From assembly GCA_020851785.1 (NCBI GenBank), contig JADZCC010000013.1, positions 1 to 64,000 on the forward strand: 64,000 nt of DNA, in the 5' to 3' direction. Source of the DNA: Anaerolineales bacterium (GTDB taxonomy: Bacteria; Chloroflexota; Anaerolineae; Anaerolineales; Villigracilaceae). This document shows positions 23,624 through 32,133 of this stretch, piece by piece. The position numbers were made by a program, and so were the translations under genes. The first letter of the stretch is position 1; every line of letters starts with the position of its first letter. Below the pieces are notes generated by a model. It had not been told where the DNA came from. It saw only the letters and a list, made by a program, of their open reading frames with translations, and made no database searches.

Positions 23624-24184
23624 ATGTTACAAAATTTATCGGCAAAATTTTACAAATGGGCCAACGGCTGGGCCGTCCTCGTCTTTCTGGCGTTGGATTT
23701 TATCTTTGCAGGTTTCGTCATGCCGCTGATTGGGGGTCTGATGAAAAGCGGCACAGGATTGGAACAACCGCTTGACCTAATGATCTTCGCCACACCGGAC
23801 AAACTCTTTGAAATGATTGAGCGTTACGGAGACTCCACCCGGCGGTTTTATCGCAACGTGGAGCTCAGCGCAGATTTGATCTACCCGATCATTTATGTGT
23901 TGGCCTTCAGCTTATTAATTTCTTTTCTCTTCAAACGGGGATTTGCGCCGCATCAGCCCATCCGCCAATGGAATATCGTACCGGTCGGCGCGTACGTTTT
24001 CGATTTGCTTGAGAATATCACCATTGTCATTTTGCTTTCGGTCTTCCCCACTCAACCCGTGACGCTGGGCTGGCTGTTATTTTTATTTATCGCGCTCAAA
24101 TGGTTTTTTGTCGGCGCGCTCATTGTATTGATTTTATTCGGGTTGGTCATGGCGCTTAAAAACAAATTCAAAATTCAGAGCTAA
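23624..24184 (+). CDS. Uncharacterised four-helix membrane protein
   Basis: 186-residue integral membrane protein. The ATG at 23624 is chosen because GAGGAG lies 8 nt before it. Hydrophobic segments are at about 14-35, 86-105, 120-142 and 150-178. Between the first two lies a polar external loop containing PDKLFEMIERYGDSTRRFYRNVELSADLIYP. I do not recognise a family. The stop overlaps that of the convergent methyltransferase gene. Confidence 0.7.
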   Translation: MLQNLSAKFYKWANGWAVLVFLALDFIFAGFVMPLIGGLMKSGTGLEQPLDLMIFATPDKLFEMIERYGDSTRRFYRNVELSADLIYPIIYVLAFSLLISFLFKRGFAPHQPIRQWNIVPVGAYVFDLLENITIVILLSVFPTQPVTLGWLLFLFIALKWFFVGALIVLILFGLVMALKNKFKIQS

Positions 24185-24873
24185 AGTTTTAAGCGCCACA
24201 CGCCCGTACATTCCGGCAGGGTCGTCCAGCCGTTTTTGACGACCCGCTCGCCCAATTCGTCGCCGAAGAAAAAGCGCGATAATTCCTCCGCTTCGGCCAG
24301 CGACGCAAATTGATAATCTGTGCGGATAATTTCATTTTGAAAGCCGGACTCATCGAGCCAGATATAAAAGTCTTTGAGATGGTCCAATTGAATCGGCGCT
24401 TCATTTCCCGTACCCAGCGATTCAAACAGGACGATGAAGCTGTTCGGTCTTAAGACGCGTTTCATTTCGCCCAGCCATTTTTCCAGTTCCGCACGCCACG
24501 AGTTTGGATTCCACACGGCGAGATAGCTCACGCTCCAGCCGGAGACGACCAAATCCGCCGAATGATTCGTCGCCGGCAATTGACGATGGTCAGCCACATC
24601 CACCTGCCAGTTTGATAACTTTGCGGCGGTTAATTTCTCGCGGCATACCCGCAACATTTCCTCGGAAATGTCAAAGGCGCGCACCTGCCGGACGTGCGGG
24701 GCCAGCAAACGGGTCAGCCTGCCCGTTCCCGCGCCAAGGTCGTAAACAACTTTATCTGCCAATGGGACGATCGCGCGCAAGGACTGCAAAATATTCCCCT
24801 GAGTATCTTCACGCGCAATCAAGGCTTCGTACTTATCGCCTTCGGTTTTGTAGATTTCTTCCTGAGTGGGCAT
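24181..24873 (-). CDS. Class I SAM-dependent methyltransferase
   Basis: 230-residue enzyme. Motif I is VVYDLGAGTGRLTRLLAPHV at about 50-69. An acidic end of strand 2 (VRAFDISEEML) and a DLVVSGWSVSYL motif follow, and the post-motif region MKRVLRPNSFIVLFESLGTG is typical of small-molecule methyltransferases. Start at 24873: it lies 6 nt after a reverse-strand TATAAT, so the mRNA is predicted leaderless. The longer frame adds 20 residues that run into the divergent gene. Substrate unknown. Confidence 0.88.
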   Translation of the reverse strand: MPTQEEIYKTEGDKYEALIAREDTQGNILQSLRAIVPLADKVVYDLGAGTGRLTRLLAPHVRQVRAFDISEEMLRVCREKLTAAKLSNWQVDVADHRQLPATNHSADLVVSGWSVSYLAVWNPNSWRAELEKWLGEMKRVLRPNSFIVLFESLGTGNEAPIQLDHLKDFYIWLDESGFQNEIIRTDYQFASLAEAEELSRFFFGDELGERVVKNGWTTLPECTGVWRLKL

Positions 24874-24879
24874 GGAACT

Positions 24880-24887
24880 ATTATAAT
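24880..24887. promoter_or_regulatory. Shared palindromic -10 box for two divergent leaderless genes
   Basis: The self-complementary octamer ATTATAAT (24880-24887) contains TATAAT on the plus strand (24882-24887) and on the minus strand (24885-24880). The plus-strand ATG (24895) is 7 nt from the box and the minus-strand ATG (24873) is 6 nt from it. No -35 consensus is visible on either side. Confidence 0.65.
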
Positions 24888-24894
24888 GGACGCC

Positions 24895-25374
24895 ATGTCC
24901 ACTCCCCTTTCCCCCTCCGCACAAAAAATTCAAACCTTATTAGCCTCGCTCGGATACGACTATCAGGTGATCGAGCATGTCGAATCCACACGCACCGCGC
25001 AGGAAGCCGCAGACCGCGCCGGTTGCGAATTGGGCCAAATCGTCAAGTCGCTCATTTTTATGGGCAAACACAGTAAAAAGCCGATCCTCGTTTTAACCAG
25101 CGGAGCAAACCGCGTGAACGAAAAACGCATCAGCGAATATTCCGGCGAAGCGATTGGCAAGGCCGACGCCGATTTTGCGCGCGCCGTGACCGGCTTTGCC
25201 ATTGGCGGCGTGCCGCCGATTGGCCACGCGCAGAACATGGAAACGTATCTCGATGAGGATTTTCTGCAATATCCCACCATTTGGGCGGCGGCTGGCACGC
25301 CCAACGCCATCTTTGAACTCAAGACTGAAGACCTGCAAAAAATGACCGGGGGACGAATCGTGTCCGTAAAATAG
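24895..25374 (+). CDS. YbaK/ProX-type aminoacyl-tRNA deacylase
   Basis: 159-residue protein of the YbaK/EbsC family, which clears mischarged tRNAs such as Cys- or Ala-tRNA(Pro). Motifs: ESTRTAQEAADRAGCELGQIVKSLIF (about 29-54, given in part as the family's first block), VLTSGANRVNEKRI, and FAIGGVPPIGH (about 103-113) with the conserved GGVPP loop. The start is the ATG at 24895, 7 nt after a TATAAT. An ATG at 24886 lies inside the promoter and is unlikely. Confidence 0.9.
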   Translation: MSTPLSPSAQKIQTLLASLGYDYQVIEHVESTRTAQEAADRAGCELGQIVKSLIFMGKHSKKPILVLTSGANRVNEKRISEYSGEAIGKADADFARAVTGFAIGGVPPIGHAQNMETYLDEDFLQYPTIWAAAGTPNAIFELKTEDLQKMTGGRIVSVK

Positions 25375-25407
25375 AATCAGCCTGACGGTCAAAAAAGGAG
25401 CGGGTGT

Positions 25408-26136
25408 ATGGCACAATATTTTTCGCTAAATTATGCAGGCGGTCATTTTCAACTCTTTGGCATTAAGCATCTCGTCGCGCTTGCCAGCATCGCGCTGATC
25501 TGCCTTTCGTTTTTTCATTTTCGGAACGTGTGGAGCGAGCGTCAAAAAAACGCCGTGCGGCTTGGCTTGGGGCTGACGCTGGCTTTGAATGAACTTGCGC
25601 TTCACATTTGGTCCGCCTATTGGGGCATTTGGAACGTTCAAACCATGCTTCCGCTTCATTTATGTAGCGTGATGGTTTGGGTGACGGTGTCCATGACGCT
25701 GAGCAAGAATTACCAGCTTTACGACTTTGCCTATTTCTTGGGAATGGGCGGCGCTATTCAGGCTTTGCTCACCCCCGCCGACGCTTCCGCGTATGACTTC
25801 CCGCACTTTCGCATCCTGCAAACTTTCATCTCGCATGGATTGCTGGTGATCATCCCCATTTATTTAACGGTCGTCGAAGGTTTGCGCCCCACGCTCCACT
25901 CGTTCAAACGTCTCTTCCTGTGGGCGAACGTTTATCTCATCATCGTCTTCTTCATCAACCGCGCGATTGGCAGTAACTATCTTTTCACCGCGCAAAAGCC
26001 GCCCTCGCCAACGCTGATGGACGCGCTCTCGCCCTGGCCGTGGTACATTCCCGAAGCGGAAGTTTTAGCCTTCCTTGTGTTCCTCCTGCTCTACCTACCC
26101 TTCTTCATTCAAGACCGCCGCGCCGTCGCTAGATAA
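25408..26136 (+). CDS. TIGR02206/YwaF-family membrane protein
   Basis: 242-residue protein with about seven hydrophobic segments. The signatures HIWSAYWGIWNVQTMLPLHLCS (about 67-88, shown in part), GMGGAIQALLTP and FRILQTFISHG (about 131-141), together with FFINRAIGSNYLF, match the YwaF-like TIGR02206 family. Function is unknown. AAAGGAG precedes the ATG. It stands between the deacylase and the tyrosine-catabolism operon. Confidence 0.85.
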   Translation: MAQYFSLNYAGGHFQLFGIKHLVALASIALICLSFFHFRNVWSERQKNAVRLGLGLTLALNELALHIWSAYWGIWNVQTMLPLHLCSVMVWVTVSMTLSKNYQLYDFAYFLGMGGAIQALLTPADASAYDFPHFRILQTFISHGLLVIIPIYLTVVEGLRPTLHSFKRLFLWANVYLIIVFFINRAIGSNYLFTAQKPPSPTLMDALSPWPWYIPEAEVLAFLVFLLLYLPFFIQDRRAVAR

Positions 26137-26178
26137 AATCGCCGTTTTTATTTTCTTTATTATGCGCGCATATCGGCG

Positions 26179-26184
26179 TACAAT
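26179..26184 (+). promoter_or_regulatory. Candidate -10 box of the hpd operon
   Basis: TACAAT at 26179-26184 lies about 40 nt upstream of the hpd start; a poor TTTATT sits 17 bp further upstream. Weak evidence, mostly positional. Confidence 0.35.
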
Positions 26185-26224
26185 CCAATTTGACTCATCC
26201 ATTTTAACGTTACAAGGAGACAGC

Positions 26225-27349
26225 ATGACAAAATTAAAAGACGAAGCCCGCCCCATGACCGAGGAAGCCGACTTCCTACAAATTAAATCCGTTGACCATG
26301 TTCACTTTTATGTGGGCAACGCTAAACACGCCATGTACTACTGGTGGAAGGCCTACGGCTTCAAGCCGGTGGCCTACTCCGGGTTGGAAACCGGCAACCG
26401 CGAATTCGCCTCGTACGTCCTCGAATCGGGCCAGGCGCGGCTGGTCCTCTCCGCCGCCTATTCGCCGAGCAGTCCCATTGCCGCGCATCACATGGTGCAT
26501 GGCGACGGCGTAAAAGCCATCGCATTGGAAGTGGACGACGTGGAAAAAGCCTGGAAGGAAACCACCGCCCGCGGCGGCAAATCCGCTTGGGCCCCGCGTG
26601 AAGAGAAAGACGCCAACGGCATCTTCCGCACGTCCGCCATTTACACGTACGGCGAAACCCTGCACGTCTTTGTAGATCGCGACGATTACAAAGGCACGTT
26701 CGCGCCCACTTACAAAGCCCTCAAATACGAAGCTCAATCCACCGGCTTGGCCGCCATTGACCACATCGTGGGCAATGTACAACTCGGCAAAATGAATCAC
26801 TGGGTCAACTTCTATCATCAGGTGATGGGCTTCCGCCAACTGATGCACTTTGACGATCAAGACATCTCCACCGAATACTCCGCGCTCATGTCCAAAGTGA
26901 TGCAAAACGGCAACGGGCGCGTCAAGTTCCCAATTAACGAACCCGCCGAAGGCCGCAAGAAAAGTCAAATCGAAGAATACCTCGACTACTACCTCAGCCC
27001 GGGCGCGCAACACCTGGCCATCATCACCGGCGACATCCTCGAAACGGTGCAACAACTGCGCGCCAACGGCGTGGAATTTTTACGCGTGCCCAACAGCTAT
27101 TACGAAGCGCTCCCCGAACGCATCGGCAAAATCAAGGAAGACTACAAAACCATTCAGGAACTTGGCATTCTGGTGGATAAAGACGACGAAGGCTACTTGC
27201 TCCAAATTTTCACCCGTCCGCTTCAAGACCGCCCGACCATGTTCATCGAAGTCATTCAACGTCACGGCTCGCAGAGTTTTGGCAAGGGCAACTTCAAAGC
27301 CTTGTTTGAAGCGCTGGAAATTGAACAGGACAAACGCGGCAACCTATGA
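26225..27349 (+). CDS. hpd: 4-hydroxyphenylpyruvate dioxygenase
   Basis: 374-residue non-heme iron enzyme converting 4-hydroxyphenylpyruvate to homogentisate. The iron ligands are present: His 180 in AAIDHIVGNV, His 263 in GAQHLAIITGD, and Glu 342 in PTMFIEVIQR. Two VOC-type modules are visible, the first opening with VDHVHFYVGNAKHAMYYW. The ATG at 26225 follows ACAAGGAGA. The enzyme needs oxygen, so the host must meet O2 at least intermittently. It heads an operon with the next two enzymes of the same pathway. Confidence 0.96.
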   Translation: MTKLKDEARPMTEEADFLQIKSVDHVHFYVGNAKHAMYYWWKAYGFKPVAYSGLETGNREFASYVLESGQARLVLSAAYSPSSPIAAHHMVHGDGVKAIALEVDDVEKAWKETTARGGKSAWAPREEKDANGIFRTSAIYTYGETLHVFVDRDDYKGTFAPTYKALKYEAQSTGLAAIDHIVGNVQLGKMNHWVNFYHQVMGFRQLMHFDDQDISTEYSALMSKVMQNGNGRVKFPINEPAEGRKKSQIEEYLDYYLSPGAQHLAIITGDILETVQQLRANGVEFLRVPNSYYEALPERIGKIKEDYKTIQELGILVDKDDEGYLLQIFTRPLQDRPTMFIEVIQRHGSQSFGKGNFKALFEALEIEQDKRGNL

Positions 27350-28230
27350 TCTTTGCGACGATTGAAACGCCCGGGACTCCGCCCCGGCCTGCTCTGGTGA
27401 AAAATGGCAGAGTCCACCCCCTGCCATTCGCCAGCCTGCGCGAAGCGCTTCCGCTGGGCCCGGCGGAAGTAGCCCGCCGCGCCACCCAAGAATCTTTCGC
27501 CGTTGAAGCGGCGCGCTTTTGCGCGCCGCTTCAACCCGCCACCCTGCGCGACGCCTACGCCTTTGAACAACACGTCAAAACCGCGAATCAAAATCGCGGG
27601 CGCGAAACGCCGGAAGAGTGGTATCAGTTTCCAATTTTCTACTTTACCAACCCCAACAGCATCTTCGGCGACGGAGATACGATTCCCTACCCGCATTACA
27701 CCAACGCGTTGGATTTTGAACTGGAAATCGCCGTCGTCATCGGCAAGCCGGGGATGAACATCCAACCCGAAAACGCGCAGGAGCATATCTTTGGCTACAC
27801 CATCTTCAACGATTGGTCGGCGCGGGACGTGCAACGAGCCGAGATGAAAGTGGGGCTGGGCCCAGCCAAAGGCAAAGACTTTGCCTCATCGTTAGGACCA
27901 GTTATCGTTACGGGCGAAGCGTTGGTGGATAAATCCGTGCGGCGGCCCGGCGTGTTCGATCTGGAGATGATCGCCAGAGTCAACGGGCGGGAAATCTCCA
28001 AAGGCAATTTCAAAGACATCTTCTGGTCGTTTGGCGAAATCATCGCGCGCGCTTCGGATAACGTGGAATTAAAATCCGGCGATGTGATTGGCTCCGGCAC
28101 GGTGGGCACGGGCTGTTTACTGGAGCTAACCAAAGCTCAGGGCCCCTGGCTGAACGCAGGCGATGTAGTGGAATTGGAAATTGAACGGATTGGCATTTTG
28201 AAAAACGTCATTGGAGCAAAACCTGAATGA
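27346..28230 (+). CDS. Fumarylacetoacetate hydrolase family protein
   Basis: 294-residue hydrolase, overlapping hpd by ATGA. Metal-binding acidic residues lie in DFELEIAVVIGKPG (about 124-137) and GYTIFNDWSARDVQRAE (about 149-165). The lid motif GPAKGKDFASSLGPVIVTGE (about 172-191) and SGDVIGSGTVGTG (about 244-256) also fit. In this operon it most likely cleaves fumarylacetoacetate to fumarate and acetoacetate. The expected maleylacetoacetate isomerase gene was not seen in the window. Confidence 0.92.
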   Translation: MIFATIETPGTPPRPALVKNGRVHPLPFASLREALPLGPAEVARRATQESFAVEAARFCAPLQPATLRDAYAFEQHVKTANQNRGRETPEEWYQFPIFYFTNPNSIFGDGDTIPYPHYTNALDFELEIAVVIGKPGMNIQPENAQEHIFGYTIFNDWSARDVQRAEMKVGLGPAKGKDFASSLGPVIVTGEALVDKSVRRPGVFDLEMIARVNGREISKGNFKDIFWSFGEIIARASDNVELKSGDVIGSGTVGTGCLLELTKAQGPWLNAGDVVELEIERIGILKNVIGAKPE

Positions 28231-29072
28231 AAAAATTCTTTGGGTGTCTCATTGTCATACTCGCTTCGGCTTGCGCCAACCCAACGGCCACGCTCGCGCC
28301 AACTTCCGCAGGCGACATTCAAACCGCGGTGGTGGCCACGCTTACCCAGCAAGCCGCCTCGTCCACCAACGCCACGCCCGAATCAGCGCCGGTGGATGGA
28401 ACGAGATTTGCAAATGAAAACATTTCGTTGATCATCCCCAACGGGCTGGCCACGAATGCCGCGAGCATCGCGCCCGCGGATTATGAATATCCCTACATCA
28501 ATCCGTCCAACGGCAACATGCCGCCACACCTAAAATTCACGCTGGAGTCATACCCGCTCAGCGGGACGCTCCTCCAGCCGCAGATCATCCTCTTCCACGC
28601 CGAAGCCTACGCCCAATACAGCGAGTTTACCGCCACGACCTTCAACCTGCTTCAAAACCTAAACTACGTGGATGGACAACCTCTCCCCGAACAACTCAAC
28701 GGGCAACTCTTTACGGCGCAAGTTCACGGGCTCAATTTCAAAAACGGTCACGGCGTGCGCTACCTCACGCAAGTGGCGCAGTCGCTCGTTACCGCCAACA
28801 ACCACGAAATGTTTTATTACTTTCAGGGCGTCACGAACGACAACCAATATTTTGTGCAGGCCATCTTCCCGATTCACGCGCCGTTTTTAGCCAACGACGC
28901 AGCGCCAGACGCGCCCCTGCCCGCCGATGGCATTCCGCTGAACGAAAACGACTTCACTGGCTATCTCCACGCGGTGACGGAAAAACTAAACCTCACCGCT
29001 TCGTCCGCCTTTACCCCAACGCTGGATCAACTAGATGGATTAATCGAATCGCTTGAAGTCATTGGCTATTAA
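28227..29072 (+). CDS. Uncharacterised lipoprotein within the tyrosine-catabolism operon
   Basis: 281-residue lipoprotein with an LASAC lipobox (Cys 16) and a short Thr/Ala/Ser linker to about 65. The globular domain contains FANENISLIIPNGLATNA, HLKFTLESYPLSG and YYFQGVTNDNQYFVQAIFPIHAPFL. It overlaps the hydrolase stop by ATGA, so translation is coupled. The family is not recognised. Placement inside a catabolic operon may reflect surface sensing or simple operon accretion. Confidence 0.75.
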   Translation: MKKFFGCLIVILASACANPTATLAPTSAGDIQTAVVATLTQQAASSTNATPESAPVDGTRFANENISLIIPNGLATNAASIAPADYEYPYINPSNGNMPPHLKFTLESYPLSGTLLQPQIILFHAEAYAQYSEFTATTFNLLQNLNYVDGQPLPEQLNGQLFTAQVHGLNFKNGHGVRYLTQVAQSLVTANNHEMFYYFQGVTNDNQYFVQAIFPIHAPFLANDAAPDAPLPADGIPLNENDFTGYLHAVTEKLNLTASSAFTPTLDQLDGLIESLEVIGY

Positions 29073-29115
29073 ACCAATCTCCATCGTTTATCATTTCTAC
29101 GTCTGAGGAGTCGCC

Positions 29116-29595
29116 ATGCGAGAACAAAGAACCAACCTGGAAGAAGTCTACGAAGACGAAGTATTCCAAGTGTTATTGGATTACGAAGTCGCCCGCTCCA
29201 AACGCTACCCAGCCGACATCGCCCTGATGTACGTTGAATATACGCCCACCGGCAGTTCCACGGCCTTGCGTTTCGCCTCAAAAATATTTGCGCTGGCGCT
29301 CAATAACCACACCCGCTCGGCAGACATCCCTTCCATGACCAAAAACAAATTCAAAATTCTCATGCCCGCCACCGGCGCAAACGGACTACATGCCATTTGC
29401 GAACGCCTGATCTCCGTCTTCAAAAGCAGTTTCAACGCCAAAGAAGGCGGCGCCATCGCCTTCTCCATCAACATTGGCGGCACCGCGCACAGCGGCGGCG
29501 AAAGCCTCACGCGCAACGAATTCGTCCAAACCGCCGAAGCCGCTTTGCATCAATCCAAACAAAAAGGCCCGAACACGTTCGTCATCTCTTCATAA
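29116..29595 (+). CDS. Degenerate GGDEF-like domain protein
   Basis: 159-residue protein consisting almost only of a GGDEF-type fold. NHTRSADIPSMTKNKFKILMP (about 59-79, quoted in part) sits where active cyclases have R-x-SD...GGDEF-x-x-LLP. SINIGGTAHSGG (about 118-129) replaces the usual IGVA strand, and AEAALHQSKQKGPN is the final helix. The GGDEF signature itself is missing, so c-di-GMP synthesis is not expected. A scaffold or regulatory role is likely. AGGAG-like sequence precedes the start; hmgA follows after 14 nt. Confidence 0.7.
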   Translation: MREQRTNLEEVYEDEVFQVLLDYEVARSKRYPADIALMYVEYTPTGSSTALRFASKIFALALNNHTRSADIPSMTKNKFKILMPATGANGLHAICERLISVFKSSFNAKEGGAIAFSINIGGTAHSGGESLTRNEFVQTAEAALHQSKQKGPNTFVISS

Positions 29596-29609
29596 ACAAG
29601 GAGCAACTC

Positions 29610-30770
29610 ATGCCTTTCTATCACACGCTTGGAAAAATCCCGCACAAACGCCATGTCCAATTCAAAAAACCAAACGGCAAACTCTACCGCGAAGAACTGA
29701 TGGGGCTGGAAGGCTTTGCCTCGCTTCAGTCCATCCTCTATCATCACTTCCTGCCGCCGCGCATTATCAAGATGGAAGATGGCGGGTCCGCCAAACCAGA
29801 ATACGTGGACTTTGGCCCGATTCGTCATCGCGCCCTAAAAACGCAACCGACTCCGCTCGGGGCGGATCCCGTCTCCGGACGCATTCCCCTGTTCGGCAAC
29901 AACGACGTGATCCTCGGCGTTTCGCGTTCCAAAAACAGCATGACGCATTTCTATCGCAACTCGCAGGCCTACGAAACCTGGTGGGTACACGAAGGGAGCG
30001 GCGTGCTTAAATCGCAATTTGGCAATTTACCGTTCCGCAAAGGCGACTACATCGTCATCCCCTTTGCGACCACCTGGCAAATGCAACTCAATGAAGAGTG
30101 CAAATTCTTCACCATTGAAAATCCCTCGCAGTTGGAACCGCCCAAGCGTTACCGCAACCCCTACGGCCAATTGCTCGAAAACGCCCCCTATTGCGAGCGC
30201 GACATCCGTATCCCCCAAGAACTCGAAACGCACACCGAACGCGGCGAGTTTGAAATCCACGTCAAAGTGCGCGACCGCATCTCCAAACACACGCTGGATT
30301 ATCACCCCTTTGACGTAATCGGTTGGGACGGCTATCTCTACCCGTGGATTTTCAACATCGAAGATTTTGAGCCGATCACCGGGCGCGTGCATCAGCCGCC
30401 GCCCGTCCACCAGACCTTTGAAGGCTGGAACTTTGTCGTCTGCTCGTTCGTGCCGCGTTTGTTTGACTATCACCCCGAAGGCATTCCCGCGCCGTACAAT
30501 CACTCCAACATCCAATCCGACGAAGTGATTTATTACGCCGAAGGCAATTTTATGAGCCGCAAAGGCATAGACCGAAGCGACATCAGCCTGCACCCGTTTG
30601 GTTTGCCGCACGGCCCACAACCCGGCATGACCGAAGCCAGCCTTGGCAAAACCGAAACGCAGGAACTGGCAGTGATGGTGGACACCTTTCACCCACTTCA
30701 ACTGACCAAGCAGGCGCTGGAAATGGAAAAACCCTACATGGAAACCTGGCTCGAAGGCGATGGAGAATAA
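29610..30770 (+). CDS. hmgA: Homogentisate 1,2-dioxygenase
   Basis: 386-residue cupin-type iron dioxygenase opening the homogentisate ring to maleylacetoacetate. Iron ligands: His 298 in APYNHSNIQSDE, Glu 305 in the same stretch, and His 334 in FGLPHGPQPG. The HYR-like FYRNSQAYETWWVHEGSG segment (about 114-131) is also typical. The ATG at 29610 follows AAGGAGC and gives a protein starting PFYHTLGKIPHKRH, which is the normal family start. Forms one pathway with hpd and the hydrolase upstream. Confidence 0.95.
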   Translation: MPFYHTLGKIPHKRHVQFKKPNGKLYREELMGLEGFASLQSILYHHFLPPRIIKMEDGGSAKPEYVDFGPIRHRALKTQPTPLGADPVSGRIPLFGNNDVILGVSRSKNSMTHFYRNSQAYETWWVHEGSGVLKSQFGNLPFRKGDYIVIPFATTWQMQLNEECKFFTIENPSQLEPPKRYRNPYGQLLENAPYCERDIRIPQELETHTERGEFEIHVKVRDRISKHTLDYHPFDVIGWDGYLYPWIFNIEDFEPITGRVHQPPPVHQTFEGWNFVVCSFVPRLFDYHPEGIPAPYNHSNIQSDEVIYYAEGNFMSRKGIDRSDISLHPFGLPHGPQPGMTEASLGKTETQELAVMVDTFHPLQLTKQALEMEKPYMETWLEGDGE

Positions 30771-30773
30771 TTG

Positions 30774-32132
30774 ATGCGTGGCGAGATACAAAACGCGAAC
30801 TTTCAAAAACTAACCGCCGAAATAAAAAAGGAAATGAAAAGATTGCAAACGCCCGGCGTGGCGTTTGCAATCTGGCACAAGGGGCGCGAACAGTCTGTTG
30901 GGCTGGGCGTGACCAGCGTGGAAAATCCGCTCCCCGTTACGCCAGAGACTCTTTTTCAAATTGGCTCAATCAGCAAAACGCTCACAGGGACGATTCTGCT
31001 CAGGTTGGCCGAGCAGGGTCGGGTGAGTTTGGACGCGCCGGTCAAAAAATACGTCAAGGATTTAAAGCTCAAAGATCCCGCCGTCGAAAAGCAAGTAACC
31101 ATCCGGCATTTGCTCACGCATGTGGGCGGCTGGGTTGGCGATTACTTCAACGACTTTGGCAATGGCGACGACGCGCTCGCCAAAATGGTGCAAGACCTGG
31201 CGCATCTGCCGCAGGTGCAACCGCTGGGGAAAATTTGGTCTTACAACAACACCGGCTTCAACCTCGCCGCGCGCGTGATTGAAATCGTCACAAAGCAAAG
31301 CTACGAACAAGTTGTGCAGGAAACGCTTTTTGACCCGCTCAAAATGCGGCTGTCTTTCTTTTACCCCAGCGACCTGCTGTTTACGCATCGCTTCGTAGTC
31401 GGGCATTATCTGGAACGCGGCAAAGTGAACGTGGCGCGGCCGTGGGCCATTGGCCGGGCCGGGAACGGCGTGGGCGGCGTGGTTAGTTCTGTAAAAGATT
31501 TAATCACGTATGCGCGCTTTCAAATGGGGAACGGCAGTGGCATCCTTACCCGAAACGCCTTACAAGCCATGCGCGAGCCGCAAGTAAGCGCGGGCGGACG
31601 CGGCGAAATGGGCCTGACCTGGTTCATTCAAAAAGTGGGATCGCTCACGCGCTATTCGCACGGCGGCGCCACGCACGGGCAACAAGCCTTCTTCATGTTC
31701 GTGCCGGAAAAAGATTTTGCCCTGGCAATTTTGACCAATAGCGACAACGGCGGCGTGATTAATAATCGCATTGCCGCACAGGCGCTTAAACTTTATTTTG
31801 GCGCGGAAAATGAAACGCCGCAGACCTTCAAAAAAACCTCCAGTGAATTAACTGAATTTATCGGCTCCTATCGGATTGGCACCGAAGCCTTTGATTTGAA
31901 AGCCAAAAACGGGATGTTGATCTACCAGCACATTCCGTTGGGCGGCTTCCCCACGCCAGAGACTCCGCCCGGGCCGGCCCTGCCGCCGATGCGCTTTGCC
32001 TTCTGCGGGCCAGATCTGGCCCTCGGGTTGGACGAACCCATGCAAGGCGCGCTTGGCGATTTCATCCGCAACGCCAAAGGCCAAATTGAATATTTCCGCG
32101 TGGGCGGACGCGCGCATAAAAAGATTAAATGA
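30774..32132 (+). CDS. Class C beta-lactamase-like serine hydrolase
   Basis: 452-residue cytosolic serine hydrolase of the beta-lactamase/esterase superfamily. Catalytic set: Ser65-x-x-Lys68 in IGSISKTLTG, Tyr about 159 in WSYNNTGFN, and HGG in YSHGGATHGQ. A C-terminal domain (GSYRIGTEAFDLKAKNGML) resembles the lipocalin-like tail of such enzymes. No signal peptide is present, arguing against a role in antibiotic resistance. A TTG just before (30771) could also initiate, but the ATG at 30774 is preferred. Fourth enzyme of the operon; an esterase role is plausible but unproven. Confidence 0.88.
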   Translation: MRGEIQNANFQKLTAEIKKEMKRLQTPGVAFAIWHKGREQSVGLGVTSVENPLPVTPETLFQIGSISKTLTGTILLRLAEQGRVSLDAPVKKYVKDLKLKDPAVEKQVTIRHLLTHVGGWVGDYFNDFGNGDDALAKMVQDLAHLPQVQPLGKIWSYNNTGFNLAARVIEIVTKQSYEQVVQETLFDPLKMRLSFFYPSDLLFTHRFVVGHYLERGKVNVARPWAIGRAGNGVGGVVSSVKDLITYARFQMGNGSGILTRNALQAMREPQVSAGGRGEMGLTWFIQKVGSLTRYSHGGATHGQQAFFMFVPEKDFALAILTNSDNGGVINNRIAAQALKLYFGAENETPQTFKKTSSELTEFIGSYRIGTEAFDLKAKNGMLIYQHIPLGGFPTPETPPGPALPPMRFAFCGPDLALGLDEPMQGALGDFIRNAKGQIEYFRVGGRAHKKIK

Positions 32133-32133
32133 T

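Noticed and set aside
26276..27055. 259-codon antisense ORF
   Set aside because: Opposite strand of hpd, whose iron ligands are all intact.
30027..30806. 259-codon antisense ORF
   Set aside because: Opposite strand of hmgA.
30774..32132. Antibiotic-resistance beta-lactamase
   Set aside because: No signal peptide and located in a catabolic operon; the SxxK/YxN fold is shared by many esterases and peptidases.
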